Shown here piece after piece: positions 24,053 to 31,732 of a stretch of 36,697 nt of DNA. The stretch comes from an uncultured Ruminococcus sp. GTDB lineage: Bacteria > Bacillota > Clostridia > Lachnospirales > Lachnospiraceae. How positions within the stretch are numbered: the stretch's first letter is position 1; every line of letters begins with the position of its first letter. The notes beneath the pieces are model-generated. The model saw only the letters and a program-made list of their open reading frames with translations. It had not been told where the DNA came from and did not search any database. The position numbers and the translations under genes were made by a program. The stretch covers positions 1 through 36,697 of the forward strand of contig CAJFGR010000042.1 of assembly GCA_904377845.1 (NCBI GenBank), in the 5' to 3' direction.

Positions 24053-25219
24053 ATGGAAATGAATTCCGCTAATGTGGAAGCTGTTGTAAAACAGGTACTT
24101 GAAAGTATGCTTGACAAGAAGATACCTTCACAGTCAGCTCCGGCAGCAAGCCAGGCTGTTCCGAAGACAGCTCATGTTGCTATGCTGACATCGCTTGAGC
24201 ATTATGATATTAAAGAGTTCCCGATCCCGGAAGTGGGAGGTACAGATGCACATGAATTCAAAAAAGATCCGTTCGGACTGATCCCGGTAGCGCTCGGACA
24301 TGAGGGAACCGGCGAAATTGTCAAAATGGGTAAGAACGTGAAGGTTGACAGCGCAGGAAAACCGTTGAAGGTTGGCGACAAGGTCGTTACATGTATGATC
24401 TTCCATGATGATCCGGACATCGAGATGTTCGATCTGAATAAGAAGAATGTGGGAGGCGCTGATGTATACGGACTTCTTCCGGACGATGACATTCATCTGA
24501 ACGGATGGTTCTCAGATTACATCCTTATCCGTGAAGGTTCTTCTGTATTTAACGTAAGTGACCTTGATCTTGATTCCAGAATCCTGATCGAGCCATGTGC
24601 AGTTCTTGTACATGCAGTAGAGAGAGCTAAAACGACAGGAATTTTAAGATTCAACAGCAGAGTTGTCGTACAGGGATGCGGACCGATCGGTCTGATCTGT
24701 ATCGCGGTTCTCCGTACACTTGGTGTTGAGAACATCGTTGCAGTAGACGGTAATCCGCAGAGACTTGAGTTCGCTAAGAAAATGGGTGCAGACAAGTCTG
24801 TAAACTTTATGGAATACAAAGGAATCGAGGCTCTTTCAGGAGCAGTGAAAGATGCATTTGGCGGACATCTTGCAGATTTTGCATTCCAGTGTACCGGATC
24901 ACCGGCAGCACATTCGAACATCTACAAATTCATCCGCAACGGCGGCGGACTTTGTGAACTTGGATTCTTCATCAACGGCGGAGACGCTACGATCAATCCG
25001 CACTTTGATCTTTGCTCTAAAGAGATCAATCTGGTCGGCTCATGGGTATATACGCTGAGAGATTATGCGACCACTTTTGATTTCCTGAAGAGAGCACAGG
25101 CAATCGGACTTCCGATGAAAGAACTGATCACTCACAGATTCCCGCTGGAGGAGATCAATGAGGCTCACAGAACAAATCTTGCACAGAAAGGCCTTAAGAT
25201 CGCTATCGTTAATAAATAA
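24053..25219 (+). CDS. Zinc-type alcohol dehydrogenase with encapsulation peptide and an apparent internal deletion
   Basis: A 388-residue medium-chain dehydrogenase. Residues 4-22 (NSANVEAVVKQVLESMLDK) resemble an encapsulation peptide. GHEGTGEIV (82-90), EPCAVLVHAVERA (180-192) and the Rossmann motif QGCGPIGL (207-214) are typical of the zinc ADH family. In normal members about 14-17 residues with the catalytic-zinc Cys (GxCGTD) lie between the PxPEVG segment and TDAHEF. Here FPIPEVG runs straight into GTDAHEF (residues 56-69), so the cysteine is missing. The frame is intact. Either the enzyme is inactive or altered, or the sequence here is wrong. Confidence 0.85.
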   Translation: MEMNSANVEAVVKQVLESMLDKKIPSQSAPAASQAVPKTAHVAMLTSLEHYDIKEFPIPEVGGTDAHEFKKDPFGLIPVALGHEGTGEIVKMGKNVKVDSAGKPLKVGDKVVTCMIFHDDPDIEMFDLNKKNVGGADVYGLLPDDDIHLNGWFSDYILIREGSSVFNVSDLDLDSRILIEPCAVLVHAVERAKTTGILRFNSRVVVQGCGPIGLICIAVLRTLGVENIVAVDGNPQRLEFAKKMGADKSVNFMEYKGIEALSGAVKDAFGGHLADFAFQCTGSPAAHSNIYKFIRNGGGLCELGFFINGGDATINPHFDLCSKEINLVGSWVYTLRDYATTFDFLKRAQAIGLPMKELITHRFPLEEINEAHRTNLAQKGLKIAIVNK

Positions 25220-25230
25220 GGTGGATCATT

Positions 25231-25584
25231 ATGGGAGAAGCAGTAGGTATGTTGGAGGTCTTCGGGCTGGCCACGGCATTTGCGGCGGCTGATGCCGGAT
25301 GCAAAGCTGGCAATGTATGGCTCGAAAAATTCGACAAAAATAAACCGGCGAATGCAGATGAATTACCTGTACCGCTGATCGTCATGGTCAAATTCCGTGG
25401 AAGCGTATCCGATGTCACGGCGGCGCTTGAAGCGGCAAAGGCAAGAGCCGAAGAGCTTGCGGGCGTTGTAACCGAATATAAGATCGCAAGACCGACAGAG
25501 GATACAGAGAAGATGCTGAAGCTTACCGGATTAGATAAAGGTGAACCACATATCATCAATGAAAAAGATATTGAAGAGATTTAG
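25231..25584 (+). CDS. Single-BMC-domain shell protein with inserted loop
   Basis: A 117-residue BMC-domain protein: AVGMLEVFGLATAFAAADAGCKAG, then VPLIVMVKFRGSVSDVTAALEAAKARAEE and YKIARPTEDTEKML. Compared with PduA-type proteins it has a longer loop between the second strand and the pore (about residues 33-47, KFDKNKPANADELPV) and about 20 extra residues at the C-terminus. It is expected to occupy facet positions, with a pore different from its neighbours. It follows the ADH gene by 11 bases and precedes the PduA-like gene by 13. Confidence 0.85.
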   Translation: MGEAVGMLEVFGLATAFAAADAGCKAGNVWLEKFDKNKPANADELPVPLIVMVKFRGSVSDVTAALEAAKARAEELAGVVTEYKIARPTEDTEKMLKLTGLDKGEPHIINEKDIEEI

Positions 25585-25597
25585 GAGGAAATGAACA

Positions 25598-25879
25598 ATG
25601 GCAATGGCACAGCAGGCATTAGGAATGGTTGAAACAAGAGGACTTACGGCAGCAATCGAGGCTGCAGATGCAATGACAAAGGCAGCAGAGGTTACTCTGA
25701 TCGGAACAGAGAAGATCGGAAGCGGACTCGTAACAGTAATGGTACGCGGAGATGTAGGAGCTGTCAAAGCTGCTGTAGAGACAGGCGCAGACGCAGCAGG
25801 AAGACTTGGCGAATTAGTTGCTACACACGTAATCCCGAGACCGCACAACGATGTTGAGAAGATCCTTCCTACTGTATAG
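25598..25879 (+). CDS. pduA: BMC-H shell protein, PduA/PduJ type
   Basis: A 93-residue hexameric shell protein, nearly a textbook PduA/Pdu[19 protein letters not shown], the pore-lining [22 protein letters not shown], and [14 protein letters not shown]. It probably forms the main facet material, with a pore lined by the SG pair that passes small polar molecules. An AGGAGG site precedes the ATG. Long DNA stretches are nearly identical to the gene at 26226. Confidence 0.93.
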   Translation: MAMAQQALGMVETRGLTAAIEAADAMTKAAEVTLIGTEKIGSGLVTVMVRGDVGAVKAAVETGADAAGRLGELVATHVIPRPHNDVEKILPTV

Positions 25880-25927
25880 TCATACTGCTTGCGGGAGGTC
25901 CTTACATTAAAGCAAAGGAGCAGTCTC

Positions 25928-26212
25928 ATGGGAAACGCGTATGGATTTTTTGAGATCCCGAGTGTTACGGCGGCGGTAGTCGCAGTTGATATCATGTGCA
26001 AGACAGCAGATGTGCAGTTTGTCACATGGGAGAAAAAACTGGGCGGACGCTTAGTTACGATCATCATCCGCGGTGACGTATCCGCTGTAAAACAGGCTGT
26101 CGAAGCTGCTGAGGCAGGCGGAATCAAAAAGCCTGTGTGCGCTGTAGTGATCCCGAGCCCCCATGAGGAGGTACTCAAGATCGTTAACGGCAGTGCGAAC
26201 AGAGTAAGTTAG
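25928..26212 (+). CDS. BMC-H shell protein with divergent pore
   Basis: A 94-residue BMC-domain protein: [20 protein letters not shown], pore segment [25 protein letters not shown], and [13 protein letters not shown]. It differs from its PduA-like neighbours by Phe-Phe in place of Met-Val-Glu near the start and by KLGGR at the pore, giving a more basic opening. ATG 25928 is preceded by AAAGGAG; a longer TTG frame from 25889 lacks support. Confidence 0.88.
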   Translation: MGNAYGFFEIPSVTAAVVAVDIMCKTADVQFVTWEKKLGGRLVTIIIRGDVSAVKQAVEAAEAGGIKKPVCAVVIPSPHEEVLKIVNGSANRVS

Positions 26213-26225
26213 GAGGCAGTTTAAG

Positions 26226-26630
26226 ATGGCAGAAGAAAAGAAAACAACAACAGCCAAAGCGCCGGCAAAAACTGTACGAAGAGTGAGAAAGACGGCGCAG
26301 AAGGCAGAAACGGTTCAGGAACAACCTACAATTCAGAAGGAGGAAAGAAAAATGTCACAGGAAGCATTAGGAATGGTTGAAACAAGAGGTCTGGTAGCAT
26401 CAATCGAGGCAGCAGATACAATGTTAAAAGCTGCGAACGTAGTTCTGGTAGGAACAGAGAAGATCGGAAGCGGACTTGTAACAGTAATGGTACGCGGAGA
26501 TGTAGGAGCTGTTAAATCAGCAGTTGAGTCCGGAGCAGAGGCTGCAGGAAGACTCGGCGAATTAGTTGCTACACACGTAATCCCGAGACCGCACAACGAT
26601 GTGGAGAAGATTCTTCCGGTTCTTAAATAA
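26226..26630 (+). CDS. BMC-H shell protein with basic N-terminal tail and probable second internal start
   Basis: A 134-residue PduA-like protein with a 42-residue N-terminal extension rich in Lys, Arg, Thr and Ala ([20 protein letters not shown]). The shell domain from [13 protein letters not shown] onward is almost the same as the gene at 25598, including [19 protein letters not shown]. Both ATG 26226 (after AGGAGGCAG) and the internal ATG 26352 (after AAGGAGG at 26337-26343, 8 bases spacing) have strong ribosome binding sites. Two products, of 134 and 92 residues, are therefore likely, as known for PduB and PduB'. The basic tail could bind cargo, other shell proteins or nucleic acid; its role is not known to me. 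Confidence 0.88.
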   Translation: MAEEKKTTTAKAPAKTVRRVRKTAQKAETVQEQPTIQKEERKMSQEALGMVETRGLVASIEAADTMLKAANVVLVGTEKIGSGLVTVMVRGDVGAVKSAVESGAEAAGRLGELVATHVIPRPHNDVEKILPVLK

Positions 26631-26635
26631 TCTGG

Positions 26636-26712
26636 GATTATTGAAAAGTCAATAATCGCGTATTATCGACGAATCAATGGTGGGGACTGATCAGGCAACT
26701 GTATCAGTTCCC
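26636..26712 (+). other. Two hairpins in the shell gene-pduL gap
   Basis: GATTATTGA (26636-26644) pairs perfectly with TCAATAATC (26649-26657) around an AAAG loop. GGGGACTGAT (26682-26691) pairs with ATCAGTTCCC (26703-26712) with one G-T. Neither has a T-run, so they look like RNA processing or stability structures, not terminators. The gap has no gene. Confidence 0.55.
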
Positions 26713-26736
26713 TGCAAATACAAGGAGAATTGAGAT

Positions 26737-27387
26737 ATGGATAACAGTAATGTGGCATTAATTACAAAGCTGGTTCTGGAAGCAGTTGAAAAACAGAAAT
26801 CATCCGATGATGCAGGATATCTTGTCCCCATCGGAGTGTCCGCAAGACATATCCATCTTACACAGGAACACGTCGAAGTGCTGTTTGGAAAAGGCTATCA
26901 GCTCACCAAGAAAAAGGAGCTGATGGGCGGACAGTTCGCATCAAATGAGACCGTGACGATCGTAGGAATTAAACTCAGAGCAATCGAAAATGTCAGAGTT
27001 TTGGGACCTGTCAGAAAACAGACGCAGGTTGAGATCTCCGCGACAGATGCAATTAAGCTCGGCGTCAAAGCTCCGATCAGAGAGTCCGGAAATGTTGCAG
27101 GAAGTGCACCGATCGCTGTTGTCGGACCGAAAGGTGCCCTTTATCTTAAAGAAGGATGCATCATTGCGATGCGGCATATACATATGTCCCCGAGAGATGC
27201 CATGGCAGCCGGTGTGCATGACGGAGATATTGTATCGGTAAAAGCGGACAATGAAAGAGGAACAATATTCAACCACGTAAAGATTCGGGTAGACGACAGC
27301 TTCACTCTTGAGATGCACATCGATACCGATGAAGCAAATGCTGCAAAGATCGCAACCGGAGATACGGTGAGGATTATATCATGCTGA
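26737..27387 (+). CDS. pduL: Phosphate propanoyltransferase (PduL)
   Basis: A 216-residue zinc-dependent phosphotransacylase that converts the acyl-CoA made by PduP to acyl phosphate and recycles CoA inside the shell. Two PduL domains carry the zinc histidines: VSARHIHLT (His38, His40) and MRHIHMSPRDA (His147, His149). The N-terminal helix NVALITKLVLEAVEKQK is an encapsulation peptide. AAGGAG precedes the ATG. Its end overlaps the eutN gene by 7 bases. Confidence 0.94.
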   Translation: MDNSNVALITKLVLEAVEKQKSSDDAGYLVPIGVSARHIHLTQEHVEVLFGKGYQLTKKKELMGGQFASNETVTIVGIKLRAIENVRVLGPVRKQTQVEISATDAIKLGVKAPIRESGNVAGSAPIAVVGPKGALYLKEGCIIAMRHIHMSPRDAMAAGVHDGDIVSVKADNERGTIFNHVKIRVDDSFTLEMHIDTDEANAAKIATGDTVRIISC

Positions 27388-27647
27388 TAGGAAAAGTTGT
27401 CGGAAGTGTTGTTTCAACACGCAAATGTGAAAATTTGGTCGGAAATAAATTTATGATCGTAGATATACTGGAGCATATGCATTCCGGCGCAGACCAGCTT
27501 ATTGCGATCGATAAGATCGGAGCGGGAATCGGCGAATATGTGCTCGTGGCACAGGGCAGTGCGGCAAGAATCGGAAGCGGTATGCCGGATGCGCCGATCG
27601 ATGCAGCGATCGTGGGAATTATTGACGACGGATCAGGACTGGAGTAG
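27381..27647 (+). CDS. pduN: Microcompartment vertex protein, EutN/CcmL/PduN family
   Basis: An 88-residue pentameric vertex protein that caps the corners of the shell. The pattern MLIGKVVGSVVSTRKCENLVGNKFMIVD...DKIGAGIGEYVLVAQGSAAR...PIDAAIVGIID is characteristic of the family. It is the only vertex gene in the window. It overlaps the pduL stop and is followed after 7 bases by the PduS-like gene. Confidence 0.94.
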   Translation: MLIGKVVGSVVSTRKCENLVGNKFMIVDILEHMHSGADQLIAIDKIGAGIGEYVLVAQGSAARIGSGMPDAPIDAAIVGIIDDGSGLE

Positions 27648-27654
27648 TGGAATT

Positions 27655-28977
27655 ATGGATATGAAAGAATTAAGCAGCATATTGCAGCAGAACGGTATCG
27701 TTGGTGCAGGTGGTGCAGGATTTCCGACATATGCAAAACTGGATGAACGTGCAGATACGATCATCCTGAACTGTGCGGAATGTGAACCGCTCCTGAGGCT
27801 GCACAGACAGCTTCTTGAAAAGCACGCCGCCGAGATCGCAGATATGTTCCATACGATCGCTGAGACCGTTGGAGCGAAAGAAGCGATTATCGGTATTAAG
27901 AAGGCATATAAGAAGACGATCGAAGCAGTAGATGCTGTTATTGAAAAATATCCGGAAATGAGACTTGGATTGCTGGATGAAGTCTATCCTGCCGGCGATG
28001 AAGTAGTTCTTATCTATGAAGTGACAGGAAAAGTTGTACGCCCCGGCGGACTCCCGATCGAGAGCGGCGTCGCGGTATTCAATGTAGAGACTGTTTACAA
28101 TGCATACAGGGCTTTGCATGAAAATACACCTGTGGAAGATAAGCTGGTGTCTGTTGTTGCAGAGGTAGAGAATCCGATTACAGTTCGTGTTCCTATCGGT
28201 ACGCCTCTTGACGAGGTTGTAGCGCTTGCAGGACACGTCACAACACCGAACCCGGTGTATTTTGTAGGCGGTCCTATGATGGGCAACATCGGAACAGGCG
28301 CCCAGCCGGTAACAAAGACGACGAATGCAATTCTCGTACTGCCGGAAGATCATTATATTGTTCAGAAGAAATTAAAGAAAAATTCAATCGATATGAAACG
28401 TGCAGCAGCGTGCTGCTGTCAGTGTACGATGTGTACGGACTTATGTCCGAGACATCTGCTCGGACATCCGATCGAGCCAAATAAGTTCATGCTTGCAGCA
28501 ACCTGCAAGGATATACAGGAGCCGAACATTTTTGTTAACACAATGTTCTGTTCTTCCTGTGGTGTCTGTGAGCTGTACTCCTGTTTCCAGGGACTTTCCC
28601 CGAGAAGCCTCATGGCCGAATACAAGGCAGGACTGAGAGCAAACGGTATCCGGGCTCCGAAGGTTGAAGCAAAACCGGTAGGACCGGAGAGAGAATACAG
28701 AAAAGTTCCGATGGAAAGACTGATGGCAAGAATTGATCTGACGAAATATAACAGGGAGGCACCTCTCGATGAATCTGAGGTTCCGGTAAAGAAAGTTAAG
28801 ATCATGATGAGCCAGCATATCGGTGCACCGGCGTCACCGGTTGTCAAGAAAGGCGACAAGGTGACAAAGGGACAGATGATTGCTGAACCTGGCAAAGGAT
28901 TAAGCGTAGGCATCCATGCATCAGTTACAGGTACAGTGACCGAAGTAAATGACAAATATGTTATCATAGAAACTTAG
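27655..28977 (+). CDS. pduS: Cobalamin-reductase-like Fe-S flavoprotein (PduS, RnfC-like)
   Basis: A 440-residue RnfC-like electron-transfer protein. GIVGAGGAGFPTYAK (15-29) is the NAD(H)/FMN entry motif. Two Fe-S clusters are shown by cysteines at 254-264 (CCQCTMCTDLC) and at 299, 302, 305 and 310 (CxxCxxCx4C). SLBB-like and lipoyl-like segments end the protein (KVTKGQMIAEPGKGLSVGIHASVTGTV). In Salmonella PduS reduces cobalamin, but a B12-independent locus points to NADH recycling or electron export, probably with the adjacent PduT-like shell protein. I chose ATG 27655; the frame extends upstream inside the vertex gene without support. Confidence 0.9.
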   Translation: MDMKELSSILQQNGIVGAGGAGFPTYAKLDERADTIILNCAECEPLLRLHRQLLEKHAAEIADMFHTIAETVGAKEAIIGIKKAYKKTIEAVDAVIEKYPEMRLGLLDEVYPAGDEVVLIYEVTGKVVRPGGLPIESGVAVFNVETVYNAYRALHENTPVEDKLVSVVAEVENPITVRVPIGTPLDEVVALAGHVTTPNPVYFVGGPMMGNIGTGAQPVTKTTNAILVLPEDHYIVQKKLKKNSIDMKRAAACCCQCTMCTDLCPRHLLGHPIEPNKFMLAATCKDIQEPNIFVNTMFCSSCGVCELYSCFQGLSPRSLMAEYKAGLRANGIRAPKVEAKPVGPEREYRKVPMERLMARIDLTKYNREAPLDESEVPVKKVKIMMSQHIGAPASPVVKKGDKVTKGQMIAEPGKGLSVGIHASVTGTVTEVNDKYVIIET

Positions 28978-28993
28978 GAAGGACGTGCAGGCA

Positions 28994-29542
28994 ATGAGTA
29001 AGGCAATTGGAATGGTAGAATATAAGACTGTTTCAGCAGGCATTACCGCAACGGATGCAATGGTAAAGACCTCTGAAGTCAGTATAATCGAAGCTCAGAC
29101 AGTATGTCCGGGTAAGTATATTGCGATCATTACAGGTGACTTAAGTGCCGTAAAAGCAGCGGTAGACAATGCCAAAGAGCTGCACGGTTTCCACCTGATC
29201 GACAGTTTTGTGCTCGGAAACCCGCATGAGTCTATTTTCCCGGCGATCTATGGAGCATCTAAGATTGAAGATGTATCAGCGCTTGGTATTTTTGAGACGT
29301 ATGACGCTGCATCCATTATCGTGGCGGCCGATGAAGCGGCTAAGACAGCGATCGTTGATCTGATCGAGCTGCGTATCGCAAGAGGTATGTGCGGAAAATC
29401 ATATATGCTGCTGACAGGCGAAGTTGCTGCTGTTGAGGCAGCGATAGAGCGGGCAAAAGAGGCAGTAAAGGATAGAGGAATGTTTCTCGATTCGTCAGTT
29501 ATTGCCCATCCGGATGCTCAGATTCGCGACGCAATTTTATAA
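28994..29542 (+). CDS. pduT: Tandem BMC-domain shell protein with Fe-S pore (PduT type)
   Basis: A 182-residue trimeric shell protein with two BMC domains: SKAIGMVEYKTVSAGITATDAM and SALGIFETYDAASIIVAADEAA. Cys38 in AQTVCPGKYIA matches the cysteine that holds a 4Fe-4S cluster at the three-fold pore in PduT. It may carry electrons across the shell and sits next to PduS. ATG 28994 is preferred; a GTG at 28985 is too close to the ribosome binding site. Confidence 0.92.
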   Translation: MSKAIGMVEYKTVSAGITATDAMVKTSEVSIIEAQTVCPGKYIAIITGDLSAVKAAVDNAKELHGFHLIDSFVLGNPHESIFPAIYGASKIEDVSALGIFETYDAASIIVAADEAAKTAIVDLIELRIARGMCGKSYMLLTGEVAAVEAAIERAKEAVKDRGMFLDSSVIAHPDAQIRDAIL

Positions 29543-29549
29543 AGCTATG

Positions 29550-29630
29550 AACAGACAGGCTCTCCCCTGCTAAAAACTGCAGTACTGCGGTGCACGCCGC
29601 ATAAGTGCAGAGCGGTCGGAGGGTCTGTTT
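29550..29630. repeat. Palindromic element between pduT and deoR, possibly related to family beta
   Basis: Arms AACAGAC (29550-29556) and GTCTGTT (29623-29629) are complementary, with CTCTCC/GGAGGG-like sequence next to them. The centre has the 10-base palindrome GCAGTACTGC (29579-29588), then GCACGCCG and GCAGAGCGG, which also occur in that order in the beta element at 23894-24018. The kinship is weaker than between the two clear beta copies. Confidence 0.45.
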
Positions 29631-29653
29631 TGGCGTAAACAGGAGGCAGTGAG

Positions 29654-30424
29654 ATGCTTGCAATAGAAAGACGTAACGAGATCCTGGAAAAGCTTCAGAC
29701 AGACAGAAGAGTTGTTGTGAGCGAACTGAGCCAGCTGTACGATGTTTCGGAAGAGACGATCCGAAGAGATCTCGAGAAGCTAGTAAATGACGGCTATGCC
29801 ATAAAAAGTTATGGGGGAGCTGTCATTAATGAGAACGTTAATATTGAACTGCCATTTAATATCAGAAAGAATCGGAATATTTTAGGTAAACAGCACATAG
29901 CGGAATTGGTTGCCGGGCTGGTGAATGATGGCGACAGCATTATGCTGGACGCCAGCACCACTGCAGTGTATATTGCGAAAGCCCTGCAGGAGAAAGGAAA
30001 GAAAAATCTGACCATCATTACCAATTCCATCGAGATTATCATAGAGCTGTTTGATGTGCAGGACTGGACAATTCTGTCAACCGGCGGTGCATCGCGGGAG
30101 GGATCATTTGCACTTGTGGGACCGCAGACAGACAGGATGCTCAGCAACTACCATGTTGATAAAGCAATTATCTCCTGTAAAGGCATTGATGTATCGGCAG
30201 GATTTACGGATTCAGATGATCTGCATGCCAATAATAAGAGAACAATGCTCAAGTCGGCAAAGGACAGAATTCTTGCGATTGACAGCAGTAAATTTGACCG
30301 GATAGCATTTACGGAGATAGGAACTCTGGATGATCTCACGGCAGTAATAACCGATGAGAAGCCGGAGGAAAAATGGCTCCAGGTATTTAAAGATTCGGGA
30401 ATACAGTGTATCTATCCTCAATAA
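29654..30424 (+). CDS. DeoR/GlpR-family transcriptional regulator
   Basis: A 256-residue DeoR-type regulator. The N-terminal helix-turn-helix is ERRNEILEKL...VSELSQLYDVSEETIRRDLEKL. The C-terminal sugar-phosphate-binding domain contains DGDSIMLDASTTAVYIAKAL and TNSIEI, then CKGIDVSAGFTD. These proteins usually repress sugar catabolic operons until a phosphorylated intermediate binds, here possibly fuculose- or rhamnulose-1-phosphate. Its place inside the microcompartment operon makes it the best local candidate for control of the promoters at 20152 and 21079. An AGGAGG-type site precedes the ATG. Confidence 0.9.
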   Translation: MLAIERRNEILEKLQTDRRVVVSELSQLYDVSEETIRRDLEKLVNDGYAIKSYGGAVINENVNIELPFNIRKNRNILGKQHIAELVAGLVNDGDSIMLDASTTAVYIAKALQEKGKKNLTIITNSIEIIIELFDVQDWTILSTGGASREGSFALVGPQTDRMLSNYHVDKAIISCKGIDVSAGFTDSDDLHANNKRTMLKSAKDRILAIDSSKFDRIAFTEIGTLDDLTAVITDEKPEEKWLQVFKDSGIQCIYPQ

Positions 30425-30469
30425 GAGACATTGAATGATACATGAAAACCGGATAAAGAGAGGACAGCT

Positions 30470-31615
30470 ATGAAAAGCTTTGATATTAAAACAAAAATTT
30501 ATTTTGGAGATCAGGCACTTGACCGGCTTGCAGAGATCCCTTATCAGAAAGTTCTGGTTGTGACTGATCCGTTCATTGCCCATGGTGAGCTGATTGATCT
30601 GGTTACAGAACCGCTGAAGAAGGGCAATAAACAGTTTGAGATTTTTAAAGATGTTGTGCCTGATCCGCCGATCGAAAAGATCAGCGAAGGCGTAAAGAAG
30701 ATGCTCGATTACAGACCGGATGCAATTGTGGCGGTCGGTGGAGGGTCTGCGATTGACTCATCCAAGTCTATCAGGGAGTTTGCGCTGCGTGTAGACCATT
30801 ACGCAGAAGTCGGATTGATCGCGATTCCGACAACAAGCGGAACAGGTTCCGAGGTGACCTCTTTTGCGGTAGTTACAGATCCTGCGGAAAAAGTAAAATA
30901 TCCACTTGTATCTTATTCTATGATGCCGGATGAGGCAATTTTGGATGCTGAACTGGTTAAGAGTGTGCCTCCGTCAGTAACAGCTGATACCGGAATGGAC
31001 GTATTTACTCATGCGTTAGAGGCGTGTGTCAGCATAAACCGCAGTGATTTCTCCAATGCGCTCGCGGAAAAGGCAATTGAGATCTGTGGTGTGTTCCTGC
31101 TCAGGGCATTCCTGGATGGAAGTGATATGCATGCAAGACAGAAAATGCATTCCGCTTCCTGTCTTGCAGGACTCGCATTTAACACAGCGTCACTTGGACT
31201 GAATCATGGAATGGCACATCAGCTGGGAGCAACATTCCATATCCCGCACGGGCGTGCCAATGCTATGCTTCTTCCGCATATCATAGAGTTCAACAGTGAT
31301 ATTAATAAGCACAGCAAAAGCCGTAAAGAGTATCTTCCGGCAGTGAAGAGATACTCCACTGTAGCTCAGATACTGGGATTAAGCAGCTATAATAAAATTA
31401 TGACAGTGAGATCCCTTGTGAACTGGGTACAGTTTATGTTAAAGGAAATGGATATTCCATTATCAATATCACAGATGGGTACGATATCAGAAGAGGAATA
31501 TTTCGGAGCAATCGATCGTATGGCAGATGCCGCACTGGCGGATGCCTGCACGGCGACAAACCCGAGAGTGCCGTCAAAAGATGATGTGATAAGGATTTAT
31601 AAAAATCTCTGGTAG
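30470..31615 (+). CDS. pduQ: Iron-dependent 1-propanol/1,2-propanediol dehydrogenase (PduQ type)
   Basis: A 381-residue group III alcohol dehydrogenase that regenerates NAD by reducing propionaldehyde or lactaldehyde. It has VAVGGGSAIDSSKS (NAD binding), PTTSGTGSEVTSFAV, and metal ligands Asp177, His181 (DVFTHALEA), His246 (GLNHGMAH) and His260 (IPHGRANA). No encapsulation peptide is visible. It lies 45 bases after the regulator and is followed by a strong terminator, ending the locus. Confidence 0.92.
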   Translation: MKSFDIKTKIYFGDQALDRLAEIPYQKVLVVTDPFIAHGELIDLVTEPLKKGNKQFEIFKDVVPDPPIEKISEGVKKMLDYRPDAIVAVGGGSAIDSSKSIREFALRVDHYAEVGLIAIPTTSGTGSEVTSFAVVTDPAEKVKYPLVSYSMMPDEAILDAELVKSVPPSVTADTGMDVFTHALEACVSINRSDFSNALAEKAIEICGVFLLRAFLDGSDMHARQKMHSASCLAGLAFNTASLGLNHGMAHQLGATFHIPHGRANAMLLPHIIEFNSDINKHSKSRKEYLPAVKRYSTVAQILGLSSYNKIMTVRSLVNWVQFMLKEMDIPLSISQMGTISEEEYFGAIDRMADAALADACTATNPRVPSKDDVIRIYKNLW

Positions 31616-31626
31616 AGGAAAGCGTG

Positions 31627-31668
31627 AAAAAAGACCGGAACTTATTCGAAAGAGTTCCGGTCTTTTTT
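31627..31668 (+). terminator. Rho-independent terminator of the microcompartment operon
   Basis: AGACCGGAACT (31632-31642) pairs perfectly with AGTTCCGGTCT (31653-31663). A-run and T-run flanks extend the stem and give the tail. Confidence 0.95.
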
Positions 31669-31732
31669 CTTTCTGCCCAATACGAATTACAGAACCTTTC
31701 ATCGGCTGTAAGTGTTTTCTTCCCTTGCCATA

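Noticed and set aside
26636-26712. Terminator before pduL
   Set aside because: Neither hairpin has a T-run and the downstream genes have no promoter, so the operon most likely continues.
27502-27654. N-terminal extension of the PduS gene
   Set aside because: It lies inside the vertex protein gene in another frame; known PduS proteins start near the glycine-rich motif, matching ATG 27655.
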